Source: Autumnicola lenta
GTDB taxonomy: Bacteria; Bacteroidota; Bacteroidia; Flavobacteriales; Flavobacteriaceae
Direction: 5' to 3'
DNA: 64,000 bases
NCBI RefSeq assembly: GCF_031846515.1
Contig: NZ_JAVRHO010000018.1
Coordinates: forward strand, 1 to 64,000
The notes beneath the pieces are model-generated. The model saw nothing but the letters and a program-made list of their open reading frames with translations. It made no database searches and was not told the origin of the DNA. This document shows positions 1 through 8,439 of the stretch, one piece after another. Every line of letters begins with the position of its first letter. The first letter of the stretch is position 1. Both the position numbers and the translations under genes were made by a program.

Positions 1-5
1 TCAAT

Positions 6-45
6 AAATGCACTAGTGCATTTTATTCTTGTAGTAAAATGCACT
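6..45. repeat. 18-bp palindrome with repeated half-site
   Basis: Positions 6-23 form a perfect palindrome (AAATGCACTAGTGCATTT). Its left half AAATGCACT recurs as a direct copy at 37-45. The repeat lies just beyond the 3' end of the integrase gene. It could be a recombinase or regulator binding site, or a transcription stop signal; the sequence alone cannot decide, and the left context is cut by the window edge. Confidence 0.5.
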
Positions 46-72
46 GGTACCTTTATATCTACTTTGTCTTTA

Positions 73-1197
73 CTAATCTAAAGGGTTTTTTATTGTAAAA
101 AAAATATTTGTGGCCACATGGGTATAGATTTCTGTTGTCTTTGTGCTTTTATGTCCCAAAAGCACCTGGATATACCTTAAATCTGTGCCACTCTCCAGCA
201 AATGCGTGGCGAAGGAGTGTCGTAACATATGCGGTGTTACCCGTTTTCTTATTCCCGCCCTCCTGGCTGCTTCCCTTACAATTTTTGCTATACTCTCAGC
301 CGAATAATGGTCTCCGGTAGGGCTTTCAAATAGAAAATTCTTTGGCCTCCATTCTAAATAGTAAGTTCTTAGATCTTTAAGAAGTTTTTCAGAAAGAATA
401 GTATATCTGTCCCTATTGCCTTTTCCAGATCTCACTTTAATAAGCATTCTTTTGCCATCAATATCATTCAATTTAAGACACAATACTTCATTCCTCCTAA
501 GGCCGGCAGAGTATAGTAAACTTACAATACAACGGTGTTTGATATTCCGGGTCTTATTTATAATAGAAAGCACATCTTCTTTGACCAGTACTTCAGGCAA
601 CTTTTCTTCTCTCCTGGGCCTTTCTATGGCATAAAACCTATTAGGCATTCCCATGACCACTTCGTAATAAAACTTTATAGCGTTAATGGCCTGATTAATA
701 TAGGAATGGGATTTATTGTCTGCTATGAGCTTCTGCAAATAAAGTCTCACATCATTTTCATCAAGATCAGACAGCTCCCGCTCTCCAAAATAATTCATAA
801 AAGCTTCAAAACAGGATACATAGGTTCTTACTGTATTGTTCGCATAACGTTTAAGTTCCAGTTTAGCGAGATAATTTTCGGGACAGGCTTTTAAACCTTC
901 AGATATCTCCCTTTTCCTAAACCATTCTACATCAAAAGAATCGTTTTCTCTTCCAAAATCACTCTTTGGAAAAAAGTAGTTGGAATTAACCCAGGCTACA
1001 CCTTTAAATTGTTTGTAGATAAGATCCAGGTTGCCAGTGGTGTTTTTAACGTAAACCATCCTAAAGTCTTCGCTCCACTGCACACCCGGCAGGTTTCCCG
1101 CCAACGCTTCTATAACTTTGTCTGCATAAAACTGTAATCCAATGCACTTCTGCCTATCGATAAGCAAATGTTTAAGGGTGATAAATTTCTTATCCAT
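73..1197 (-). CDS. Tyrosine recombinase/integrase
   Basis: A 374-residue site-specific recombinase of the phage-integrase/Xer superfamily, which breaks and rejoins DNA through a 3'-phosphotyrosyl intermediate. The catalytic set is visible in the C-terminal half: Arg in AGLRRNEVL, Lys in SGKGNRDR, HMLRHSFATHLLE (HxxR), His in LLGHKSTKTTE and Tyr in IYTHV. A SAM-like N-terminal core-binding domain lies at about residues 105-195. Roughly 100 further residues precede it, making the protein longer than XerC/D (about 300 aa). I see no integron-integrase insertion between the catalytic boxes, so it is Xer-like rather than IntI. It is transcribed away from the zinc-ribbon gene, with a palindromic operator between them. 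It may belong to a mobile or cassette-type region extending left of the window; no attachment site could be proven. Confidence 0.9.
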   Translation of the reverse strand: MDKKFITLKHLLIDRQKCIGLQFYADKVIEALAGNLPGVQWSEDFRMVYVKNTTGNLDLIYKQFKGVAWVNSNYFFPKSDFGRENDSFDVEWFRKREISEGLKACPENYLAKLELKRYANNTVRTYVSCFEAFMNYFGERELSDLDENDVRLYLQKLIADNKSHSYINQAINAIKFYYEVVMGMPNRFYAIERPRREEKLPEVLVKEDVLSIINKTRNIKHRCIVSLLYSAGLRRNEVLCLKLNDIDGKRMLIKVRSGKGNRDRYTILSEKLLKDLRTYYLEWRPKNFLFESPTGDHYSAESIAKIVREAARRAGIRKRVTPHMLRHSFATHLLESGTDLRYIQVLLGHKSTKTTEIYTHVATNIFFTIKNPLD

Positions 1198-1256
1198 GGA
1201 TCCAGGTCTTCATTAATACTTATAAAAGTAATAACCCCGTGTTCCATATCTGTAGA

Positions 1257-1298
1257 TTAGACGTATATTATACGTCTAATAAAACGTCTATACATCTA
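1257..1298. promoter_or_regulatory. Palindromic operator between two divergent genes
   Basis: Positions 1257-1279 form a perfect inverted repeat with 11-nt arms (TTAGACGTATA and its complement) around one T. Further half-sites follow on the plus strand: ACGTCTA at 1284-1290 and ACATCTA at 1292-1298, ending seven bases before the ATG at 1305. Four half-sites in the 107-bp gap between the divergent integrase and zinc-ribbon genes suggest a dimeric repressor or activator acting on one or both. The binding protein is not known. Confidence 0.6.
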
Positions 1299-1304
1299 AA
1301 AATC

Positions 1305-1697
1305 ATGAAGCCTTATCAATTTTGCCTGTCCTGCAATAAAGAGCTCGAAGGAAGGAGTGACAAAAAATTTTGTGATGCCTATTGTAAAAGTGCGTTTCAT
1401 TACAACAAATCGCGCGATGATACGGGAAGCTTTTATTTAAAAGTAGACCGGCAGTTAAAGCTTAACCGTAAGATCCTCAAAAAATTTAATAAAGCAGGTA
1501 AAGCTACTGTCATATCTCAGGTATTATTGAGCCAGGGCTTCAATCCAAATTTCTTTTCTCATTACTGGAAAAACAGCAGCGGCGATGTTTATCTTTTCGT
1601 TTATGAATATGGCTTCTTATCCCGTCTTGAAAATGGTAAAGAGAAGTATATTCTGGTTACCTGGCAACCTTATATGGAAAAATCTCTTCTCCTATAA
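1305..1697 (+). CDS. Small zinc-ribbon protein of unknown function
   Basis: A 130-residue protein with an N-terminal treble-clef/zinc-ribbon-like motif: CLSC near residue 7, then CDAYC after about 20 residues. The rest is a basic helical stretch and a hydrophobic/aromatic C-terminus. An in-frame ATG exists upstream at 1239, but that start would run through the palindromic operator and add 22 residues before the conserved-looking MKPYQFC, so 1305 is preferred. It faces away from the integrase and shares its control region. A DNA-binding role, possibly autoregulatory, is inference only; I recognise no named family. Confidence 0.6.
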   Translation: MKPYQFCLSCNKELEGRSDKKFCDAYCKSAFHYNKSRDDTGSFYLKVDRQLKLNRKILKKFNKAGKATVISQVLLSQGFNPNFFSHYWKNSSGDVYLFVYEYGFLSRLENGKEKYILVTWQPYMEKSLLL

Positions 1698-2140
1698 ATT
1701 AGAAGCTAAGCCTGCAACAACTTCCATAGAAATTAAATTTCGGGTAGTCCTTCGGTTGCTGAGTTCCATATTCTTTTCAGCCAATGCGGCTAATATATGT
1801 TAAAAAATAAAAAATTGAAAGGCAAAACTTACTTTTTATCTCTTACTTCCTTACCAATTTCCTGGATTCAGCAAGACTCCTTTTTACTATTCCAGTCTCA
1901 ACTATTGCGTTTGTTTTTCTTAGATTATTTTACCGGAGAATCTTTAAGCTAAACAATCTTTTTTTCTGAACGGAAAAAATTAGCCATTGTAAGTATATGA
2001 GGTGTTGTGAAAATTCAATATAAGTAACTCTTATTCAGATTGTACTATAGCCGGTGCTCCAAAATAACAATTTTCGCAATATAAGTAAGGATTTTACTGC
2101 TGAAGGTTTTCAGCTTAAATATTTTTCATTCTGAAGATCC
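1698..2140. other. Gene-free AT-rich spacer
   Basis: No convincing reading frame, tRNA or structured RNA is visible. Near the right end, 2059-2077 resembles the dispersed CAATTTTCG intergenic element found elsewhere in this window (see 3549-3568). Confidence 0.5.
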
Positions 2141-3364
2141 TCAACTGCCGGAATGCTTTTTTCTTATAGAAGAAAACCTGAAATAAGTAAGTCCTTTCCA
2201 CAACCACTCCACCGGGCCCTGCTTAAAATATTTTAACCAATATTCACTGAATTTCAGCTGTAAAAAAAAGATAAACACTGCGAAAACCACATTTATGGCG
2301 GGCGATGTAGTATCGAACAATCCTAATCCAAACTGATAAAAAAGTAGCAAACCAAACACTGTTTGCATCAAATAATTTGTTAAAGCCATCCTGCCCATTG
2401 CTCCTAAGGGTTTTAGTAGCCCATAAAAATAGTTGCTCCTCAATAGGAGCGTAATTCCTGTGATATAAAATATCGTGAGACAGGCATTATAGATACTAAA
2501 CAGAAAACTTGCCAGCCATTTTAATTCCGGTACAACCGTAATGCCCGGAATAGTGACCAGGTTAAAAATATACATCAGCAATCCCGTAAACAGCAGGAAA
2601 AGAACAGCTTTTTCCGAAGATTTATTCCAAGTCATAAATTTCGAAACGTTCTGTTCTATAGCAGAAAACAGTCTTGTACAGCCGGCATAAAAACCTAACA
2701 TAAAATATCCAAAGGTCATTAGAAGCCTTCCGCTTTCCAGCTGATACTTAATTTTTGCAGGCCAGGAATTCCAATTGCTTTTAAGAACAGAGAAAAAATC
2801 TTCATTTTGAACGAGAGCATAATATCTCCCTGCCTCCTCTTCCATAGGTAAACTGACTTCAGCATCTGGATTTTCTGTATTAAAAGCGTCAAAAATATGT
2901 GTGGGAAGGTTAATAATGAGCAGCAAAGAAAAAATTAGAAGCAGCTTAGGCGAAAGATTTCGAAAAAATAATAGTACCATTCCCAGTACTGCATAGATCG
3001 CCAGAATATCACCGCGCCACAAGATATGATGAACAACCCCAATAAAAAACAGCAGAAATAAGCGCCAGCTGTAAATCGTAAAAAAACGGATATTTGAGTT
3101 ATTTTTGCGAAAATGCAGGTAAAAACTCAGCCCAAACAAGAAGGAAAAAACGGAGAAAAATTTTCCGAATACCAGGGCACCAAAGATCCCCATAGCTATT
3201 CCATCTGGTGTACTATCGTATTTTGAATAAACCTCTGCCGGCAATGCAGCACCGGTATACCAGATGATCATATGGGCGTACAAGATGCCTGCCAATGCAA
3301 ATCCTCTTAATACATCTATAGTCTCAATCCTCTTTTTAGAGGTTGTAAAAAAACTTTCACCCAT
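2141..3364 (-). CDS. DUF418 (YeiB-like) membrane protein
   Basis: A 407-residue multi-pass inner-membrane protein. The N-terminus has the DUF418/YeiB signature RIETIDVLRGFALAGIL, where the first membrane segment begins. Further hydrophobic segments follow through the protein (for example FGALVFGKFFSVFSFLFGLS and YSWRLFLLFFIGVVHHILW). The C-terminal DUF418 block shows GRMALTNYLMQTVFGLLLFY and GPVEWLWK. The family is common in bacteria and distantly resembles acyltransferase-3/NAGAT membrane proteins; no substrate is established. It stands alone between long intergenic gaps. Confidence 0.85.
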   Translation of the reverse strand: MGESFFTTSKKRIETIDVLRGFALAGILYAHMIIWYTGAALPAEVYSKYDSTPDGIAMGIFGALVFGKFFSVFSFLFGLSFYLHFRKNNSNIRFFTIYSWRLFLLFFIGVVHHILWRGDILAIYAVLGMVLLFFRNLSPKLLLIFSLLLIINLPTHIFDAFNTENPDAEVSLPMEEEAGRYYALVQNEDFFSVLKSNWNSWPAKIKYQLESGRLLMTFGYFMLGFYAGCTRLFSAIEQNVSKFMTWNKSSEKAVLFLLFTGLLMYIFNLVTIPGITVVPELKWLASFLFSIYNACLTIFYITGITLLLRSNYFYGLLKPLGAMGRMALTNYLMQTVFGLLLFYQFGLGLFDTTSPAINVVFAVFIFFLQLKFSEYWLKYFKQGPVEWLWKGLTYFRFSSIRKKHSGS

Positions 3365-3548
3365 AGGAAACTATCGCACATATCCAAAAATCAGGTTTAT
3401 ACAAATACCTGTCCATCTCACAAAAAAATATCTCATCCTGCTTAACTCTCGCTCATTTATTTTTAAATACATGCCAAAAACAACAATCATAAAGAGGCTG
3501 CGGAAAAGAAGTTACAAGTGTTATTAGTTTCCGCAGTTTAATGAACGC

Positions 3549-3568
3549 CCGAAAATAGCAATTTTCGG
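3549..3568. repeat. Dispersed CCGAAAAT/ATTTTCGG hairpin element
   Basis: An 8-bp inverted repeat (CCGAAAAT and ATTTTCGG) around AGCA. It is one of about a dozen intergenic copies of a short element with the core GGCAATTWTCRACCT in this window. Others are near 2059, 10652, 11346, 56931, 57010, 57280, 57480, 57555, 57625 and 63797, and in reverse orientation in each unit of the 112-bp array at 27455. Confidence 0.55.
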
Positions 3569-3641
3569 CTTAAAAAGCTTTGGATTTCCATCAAACCGAA
3601 TGAGAAATTTTTATAATGAATGCTTTTTAAAAATAAATGAA

Positions 3642-4259
3642 TCAATATTCTTTATGCCATCCAAAGCCATAGGTCATGGCAACTCCCAAGTAACTGTGTT
3701 CTGAAATATTTCCTGTTAATTTAAATCCGAAACTTCTTCCGAAACTTGTAGGCTTTGTTACGGGTATAATGGCATATATGCGGTATGGTTTTTTTTTCGC
3801 TTTAAACCACTTGACATTCAGCTCATATGCAAACCCATAATGATCAGCTACTACTTTAAGTGACTGATCATTTTCATCCCTGAATTTTGCCTCGAATTCA
3901 TTTTTAGATATTCCGCCTGAAAAGCTTAATGATCGACCGTTTTTAACGTAGCGCCTACCATACAGCAGTGCAAGTTCAGTATTCTTAAATTTTGATTTGA
4001 CTATTGGAATACCAATTAACCCAATGGCAACAGCTCCATACTGAAATTGTGGATTTTCAATATGTCTTATAGTAAAGAAATGTTTTTCATACTGAATATT
4101 CCCACTCCCACCATACGCAAAACCACCAAATTCGCCAAAACTTCCACCATAGCCTAAAATGATTTCACCAAATAAGACGGGGTTCGTTTTTTTAATAGTG
4201 TCTTGTGAATAACATGAACTGAATAATATAACTGAAATTAAAACTAACAATATTCTCAT
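3642..4259 (-). CDS. Exported glycine-rich envelope protein
   Basis: A 205-residue protein of unknown function. The N-terminus MRILLVLISVILFSSCYSQ is a signal sequence; the Cys in FSSC could be a lipoprotein acylation site, though ordinary signal-peptidase I cleavage is also possible. The mature part is rich in Gly and aromatic residues, with alternating strands and a C-terminal segment ending in aromatic/charged residues (TYGFGWHKEY). This fits a small outer-membrane beta-barrel or barrel-like protein. There is no close operon partner. Confidence 0.6.
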   Translation of the reverse strand: MRILLVLISVILFSSCYSQDTIKKTNPVLFGEIILGYGGSFGEFGGFAYGGSGNIQYEKHFFTIRHIENPQFQYGAVAIGLIGIPIVKSKFKNTELALLYGRRYVKNGRSLSFSGGISKNEFEAKFRDENDQSLKVVADHYGFAYELNVKWFKAKKKPYRIYAIIPVTKPTSFGRSFGFKLTGNISEHSYLGVAMTYGFGWHKEY

Positions 4260-4391
4260 AGTCTATTCTTAAATGATACTCAGCTCAAAATTAAGTTTAC
4301 GAAATCTTACCTCAATTGCTACAGGTGGGAAAAACCCTGTTTTCTAAATTTGAATTTCTGAACTTTCTAAACACCTATTCTCAATCTAATG

Positions 4392-5414
4392 CTAATCCTC
4401 CCAAACTTCAGGTTCAGGTTGTAAAAATACATCCAGTGTTTCCTGTAGAAAATTTACTATTGCTTTCAGGACAGCATCTGTGTTTCTTGATTTCAAATTG
4501 CTTCCCATGAAATGCGTCTTTGGAGTTTCCAGTTGAACGAGTTCTTTCTGATCCTCTGGAGTAGAAATCATGCTGTGAACAGCAGGAAAAACTTCGACTT
4601 CCACATGTTCATCTTCCTCGAGGAAGTTTTCATAGTAGTAAAGTGTCAACACCGGGCAGTGCACGTTTTTAAAAGTTTCCTTTTTCATGGTGGTTTCCAG
4701 CAAAACCTGTAAATCCACCAGGGCTTTTGAAGGATATATTGTATCAAAATATTGTGTAGCTGCCTTAGATTCCAGCTCAATTTCCCTGTGTTCCCCAAAA
4801 GATACCAGGTTTGCCAGTTCGTAACCCCAGCGTGTGCTTAGCAACAAAGTTCCATTAACATCATCCTCAATATTCGGGGAAATATTAATGAGAGCATGAA
4901 CAGAATTTGGATATGTGGCGGCCAGTTTTAAGGCTAATGTCCCTCCCGTAGAAGTACTAATGATGATTATCTTTTTTCCAATTTTTTGACCTATTACCAG
5001 AGCCTCTTTAGCCGATGCCCAGGCAGCTTCCGGAGAAAATGTTTCTAAAGCCTCTTCAGGTTTTAATCCGTGGCCGGCCCAGCGGGATAAATAGATGTTT
5101 GCTCCCAAAGTATCAGCCACCTGAACATTTACGGGATAACCATCCCGGTAACTTCCGGCGAATCCGTGCAGATAAACGATACTATATTCGTTTACATCCG
5201 GACTTCCATTTGCCCATAATATTCTCGCCTGGTTGTCTTCCCGAACAGGCTTTTTGGCTTCTGTGGCAATTATCAGGCTGTCGAGTGTTCTTAAATCATC
5301 CGGAAGCTCAGGAAGTTCTTCAGAATATACAGGTGTCGGAATCTTAGGCCCGGTGAAGTAAGTAATAATGAGGCCAATCATTATTATGAGAAGAATCCAA
5401 TATCTTTTTTTCAT
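4392..5414 (-). CDS. Membrane-anchored alpha/beta hydrolase
   Basis: A 340-residue serine hydrolase of the lysophospholipase/esterase type. Residues 5-20 form a hydrophobic anchor or uncleaved signal. The oxyanion segment YLHGFAGS is near residue 81. The nucleophile elbow is IIISTSTGG, with Ser155 in a GxSxG variant whose first Gly is replaced by Ser. The catalytic His is likely in PAVHSMI near the C-terminal third. The substrate cannot be told from the sequence. It is a single gene, probably facing the periplasm. Confidence 0.8.
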   Translation of the reverse strand: MKKRYWILLIIMIGLIITYFTGPKIPTPVYSEELPELPDDLRTLDSLIIATEAKKPVREDNQARILWANGSPDVNEYSIVYLHGFAGSYRDGYPVNVQVADTLGANIYLSRWAGHGLKPEEALETFSPEAAWASAKEALVIGQKIGKKIIIISTSTGGTLALKLAATYPNSVHALINISPNIEDDVNGTLLLSTRWGYELANLVSFGEHREIELESKAATQYFDTIYPSKALVDLQVLLETTMKKETFKNVHCPVLTLYYYENFLEEDEHVEVEVFPAVHSMISTPEDQKELVQLETPKTHFMGSNLKSRNTDAVLKAIVNFLQETLDVFLQPEPEVWED

Positions 5415-5593
5415 GTTTTAGAAAGCACGACTGATGAGCTCAAAAATAATAAAAATTAAATCCCGGTTCTTTTAGTTTCGTATAAAAAGTGGTTTAACGA
5501 TTGAGGTTTCCAAGAGGTCAGAGCAGGTACTGGGGTTTGTCGGCTTAAACATTTTTTAAGAAAATCCGTTTTCTTTTTTTCTTATAAATTGCT

Positions 5594-5719
5594 GCAACAG
5601 TTAGTATATGAAAAGTAGCGATTTCGAAGCAGGAAACATGCGGTTAAGCAGAAAGTTTGACACGAGCCAAAAGCCTTGAATTTATTACTATTTCGCCTAT
5701 TTGTTATACCATTGTTGGC
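5594..5719. repeat. Imperfect-inverted-repeat element beside VOC gene
   Basis: A segment of about 126 bp whose ends are related in inverted orientation. Plus-strand 5594-5608 (GCAACAGTTAGTATA) resembles minus-strand 5719-5705 (GCCAACAATGGTATA). No gene lies inside. It abuts the 3' end of the VOC gene and overlaps the 9-bp inverted repeat flanking that gene (5714-5722 and 6169-6177). It may be a recombination or cassette-boundary sequence; the match to a canonical integron attC core is not good. Confidence 0.4.
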
Positions 5720-5731
5720 GGTTCGTTATTT

Positions 5732-6124
5732 TTATTCGGCTAATTGAGTTCCAATCGACCACACGTTTCCTGCAAAGTCCCTAAAACTTCCTCTTCGGTC
5801 TGGGTCGCCTTCCCTTTCCTTTGGTTTTTCAAGAGGTTCACAGCCCAAATCAATCGCCTTTTGGAATACATTATCAACATTCGGAACATAGATATGAGTC
5901 AATAATTTATTCGGTGGAAACTTGTCCGATGAATTTCCAAACATTAGCACAGAATCGTCAATTTTAATTTCAGCGTGCATTATTGTTCCGTCTGGCATAT
6001 CATATTCCCTCAATTTCTCCGCATCAAAGATTTTGACTAACAGGTCAATCAGCTTTTGTGCTCCGTCCACAACGAAATACGGTGAGACAGAATTGTATCC
6101 GTTCGGTTTAAATGTTTTTTTCAT
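5732..6124 (-). CDS. VOC (glyoxalase/PhnB-like) family protein
   Basis: A 130-residue member of the vicinal-oxygen-chelate fold, with two beta-alpha-beta-beta-beta units. The first (SVSPYFVVDGAQKLIDLLVKIFDAE) is followed by MPDGTIMHAEIKIDDSVLMFGN, and the second ends in RRGSFRDFAGNVWSIGTQ, a PhnB/YnfB-like ending. The family includes glyoxalases and resistance proteins, but many members have no known substrate. Perfect 9-bp inverted repeats, GTTGGCGGT at 5714-5722 and ACCGCCAAC at 6169-6177, closely flank the gene, suggesting a cassette-like acquisition. Confidence 0.8.
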   Translation of the reverse strand: MKKTFKPNGYNSVSPYFVVDGAQKLIDLLVKIFDAEKLREYDMPDGTIMHAEIKIDDSVLMFGNSSDKFPPNKLLTHIYVPNVDNVFQKAIDLGCEPLEKPKEREGDPDRRGSFRDFAGNVWSIGTQLAE

Positions 6125-6290
6125 AACTCCATCAATTTTGATTTATATTCTCATTTTGTTTTTTAATGACCGCCAACCTTTTATATAAAAACTGTGCGCG
6201 GGCGGGCGTGATTTTCCGATTTAAAACCGGTTGAAGCATTATTTTTTATCTCAGTTCTTTGGTTGCCCTTTGTGCGTTCCGTAATGTTGC

Positions 6291-6647
6291 TCAATAATCC
6301 TGGATCAAAACCTCGGTTGGGATATGCAATTTGGCGTTCAGTTTTCTAATCATTTCCAAAGTCAGTTTGCGCTTTTTGTTCATTATTTCGCTGACACGGC
6401 TTTTAAAGCCAATCATCTCGACCAAATCTTTTTGCTTTAAGCCCATTTGCTCCATTCTAAAATTGATTGCCGAAATTGGGTCGGGCATTCCAATCGGGAA
6501 ATTCTCATTTTCATAATTGTCAATAACGATTGCTAAAATTTCCAGTTCGTCGCCTTCATCAGTTCCTCTTTTTGCATCAAAAATAACTTCCAAACGCTCA
6601 AGTGCTTTTCGGTAATCCGCTTCGTTTCTAATTGGTTTTATTTTCAT
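6291..6647 (-). CDS. higA: HigA-type antitoxin
   Basis: A 118-residue antitoxin with a C-terminal Xre-like helix-turn-helix (RMEQMGLKQKDLVEMIG...SRVSEIMNKKRKLTLEMIRKL). The preceding acidic helical part (YRKALERLEVIFDAKRGTDEGDE) is typical of the HigA partner of HigB. The ATG at 6647 is chosen over an in-frame ATG at 6695 because it gives the usual family start (MKIKPIRNEADYRKAL) and lies two bases after the toxin stop codon, a normal coupled arrangement. It should neutralise HigB by binding and repress the operon. Confidence 0.85.
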   Translation of the reverse strand: MKIKPIRNEADYRKALERLEVIFDAKRGTDEGDELEILAIVIDNYENENFPIGMPDPISAINFRMEQMGLKQKDLVEMIGFKSRVSEIMNKKRKLTLEMIRKLNAKLHIPTEVLIQDY

Positions 6648-6648
6648 C

Positions 6649-6942
6649 TTAAATTTCGTTTGCGTTAATCTTATCATATTCAGGGTGCGTCCCAATAAAC
6701 CTTATCCAGGCAAGTTGATATTCAAAATTAAATTTGACAATCAGCCGGTAATCATTTCCTTTGATGTTGAAAACAATCCGGTTATCTTTTAAAATACTTG
6801 CGCTTGGATATTCATTCTTAAGTTCGTTAATAGATGACCAATTGGATTTTTCGGTTTCACGATACCAGGTTTTTAGCTGAAGTTCGCAATCGCCGTGCTT
6901 TTCCCAAAAATCCCTTATTGTATCCCTCGAAAATATTTTCAC
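6649..6942 (-). CDS. higB: HigB-type mRNA interferase toxin (GTG start)
   Basis: A 97-residue RelE-superfamily toxin of the HigB family, a ribosome-dependent mRNA endonuclease. The hallmark segments are present: KIFSRDTIRDFWEKH, LKTWYRETEKSNW, the ASILKDNRIVFNIKGNDYRL core and IRFIGTHPEYDKI. The frame stays open up to an ATG at 7002, but family members begin at MK(I/V)F. A GTG at 6942 gives exactly MKIFSRD, so I place the start there. The toxin comes first and the antitoxin second, separated by a single base, the order usual for higBA. Confidence 0.85.
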   Translation of the reverse strand: MKIFSRDTIRDFWEKHGDCELQLKTWYRETEKSNWSSINELKNEYPSASILKDNRIVFNIKGNDYRLIVKFNFEYQLAWIRFIGTHPEYDKINANEI

Positions 6943-7136
6943 GTTAAATAGTTTGTCGCTAATATACAATAAAGTTACCAAAATGATAACTTTTTTCCGC
7001 ATTTAAGGGCAACATACAAATAAATGCAGTATCCCGCATATTCTACTAATCTAAAGTAAATGCATTAAATAAGCTATCCACGCAAATCTTTTTACTTAAG
7101 TCATACCTGCAATTTCAACCACAAACTATCTCCACC

Positions 7137-8417
7137 CTAATCTTCGGCATTAAACTGAAACTGAAAAATACGCGGATTAATGATTAACTGTGCCCATCCC
7201 CAGTTATTGGTGTTTTCATTAGTGGTTCCTCCCTTTATCAGGCTCATACTTTCTGAAGCGAACATATGGGAATATCCGAGATTAAGAACCACGTTTTTTA
7301 CCACGGGTCGGGTAAAAACCACATCAATTTCAGTTCCCAGGTAGTTGTCTGCATCTCCTGCTAAATCAGCATTCGAGCTAAAATAGTGCGCTTTTAGAAG
7401 TAAAGAAGACGTTGCTCCTGTCTTAAAAACAGTTTTTGCATAAAAGTCGTTTAACCCGACATTATTGGCGTGGTTACCTACGTAGAAGTAATCCATAAAT
7501 CCGTTGAATTTATGGTTGGTCCCATACAACGGAAAAAATGAATTATTATCTCCTGTACTTCCCTGGTCTGTACCGCTAAGAAATTCGGCTCCCAGTCCAA
7601 AAAGCGTGCTTCCGGGTTTGTAAATTCCTTCCAGTGAAACCTGGTAAGCGCTCAGGTCCTGAGACGGAGTCGCCTGCCCAAACTGATAATACGCACTTCC
7701 TGAGAATTTTAGCGAAGACAGCGGAAATTGGAAGTAGGATCCGGCAGTTTGCCTGTTATAAACGCCATCTGCAACATTGCCGTCTGGGCCGGTAAATTTC
7801 TGGAAGCCATTATTCAGAAATAAAAGGCTCACCGCACTATTGGTCCACGTTTTTTTCAGATGGGCATACTGCATTGTTTTATAAGTAAAAAAGCCGGAAA
7901 TCATATAAGGCGAGCCAAACAGCCGCTGTTCTTCCTGCCCATAAGCAAATCCCATATCCATAGCGAAGCTTCCTTTATTATACTGAAGAAGTGCCGCATC
8001 GTGAAATCGTCCCTGCATTGCCCAGTCAAGTCCGCCAAAAATCCGCTGGTCATCATAAGAAATTACCTGCCGGCCGACTTTCGCAGCCCAGTTATCACTC
8101 AGCTGCATCCTTGCCCAAGCCTGGAACAGGGAAAAAGAATCGTTGCCATCGTTAATCAAAATCTGCCGCGTATCGCCCCAGGTACTCACATCCTGAACAC
8201 TCACCATAACCTGCAGCCTGTCTGCTGCATATCCAAAGTTCAACCGGGAACGCTGCGTAACAAAAGCAGCAGGATCTGTATTATCGGGAAAAAGATTTCC
8301 AAATCCATGGCGGTATTCAAATCTTGGCCTGATGTCTGCATCCAACGTAAAAGTCTGTGAAAAAGCCGAAGCTGTAAAAATGAAAAAGATCAAAAAAGTG
8401 TAGTAGTGGTTTTTCAT
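7137..8417 (-). CDS. Alginate-export-type outer-membrane porin
   Basis: A 426-residue outer-membrane beta-barrel with a cleavable signal peptide (ends ...TASAFSQ). The N-terminal strands FTLDADIRPRFEYRHGFG and TQRSRLNFGYAADRLQVMVSVQD match the alginate-export porin family, as do LSDNWAAKVGRQVISYDDQRIFGGLDW and the barrel-like alternating aromatic pattern; it ends with PRIFQFQFNAED. The family name does not imply alginate as substrate here. The gene is divergent from cobA, and the spacer carries TACGTA repeats like those upstream of nirB and narK. An anion (nitrate/nitrite) uptake role is therefore a reasonable inference. A TATTTTTG -7-like box lies at 8440-8447. Confidence 0.75.
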   Translation of the reverse strand: MKNHYYTFLIFFIFTASAFSQTFTLDADIRPRFEYRHGFGNLFPDNTDPAAFVTQRSRLNFGYAADRLQVMVSVQDVSTWGDTRQILINDGNDSFSLFQAWARMQLSDNWAAKVGRQVISYDDQRIFGGLDWAMQGRFHDAALLQYNKGSFAMDMGFAYGQEEQRLFGSPYMISGFFTYKTMQYAHLKKTWTNSAVSLLFLNNGFQKFTGPDGNVADGVYNRQTAGSYFQFPLSSLKFSGSAYYQFGQATPSQDLSAYQVSLEGIYKPGSTLFGLGAEFLSGTDQGSTGDNNSFFPLYGTNHKFNGFMDYFYVGNHANNVGLNDFYAKTVFKTGATSSLLLKAHYFSSNADLAGDADNYLGTEIDVVFTRPVVKNVVLNLGYSHMFASESMSLIKGGTTNENTNNWGWAQLIINPRIFQFQFNAED

Positions 8418-8439
8418 AATGAGAAGTATTGGTTGACTT

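Noticed and set aside
535..894. 119-codon plus-strand open frame opposite the integrase gene
   Set aside because: It is the antisense shadow of a well-supported recombinase and encodes no recognisable protein.
73..1197. Integron integrase
   Set aside because: The additional helix between the catalytic boxes that marks IntI is absent; the protein looks Xer-like with an extended N-terminus.
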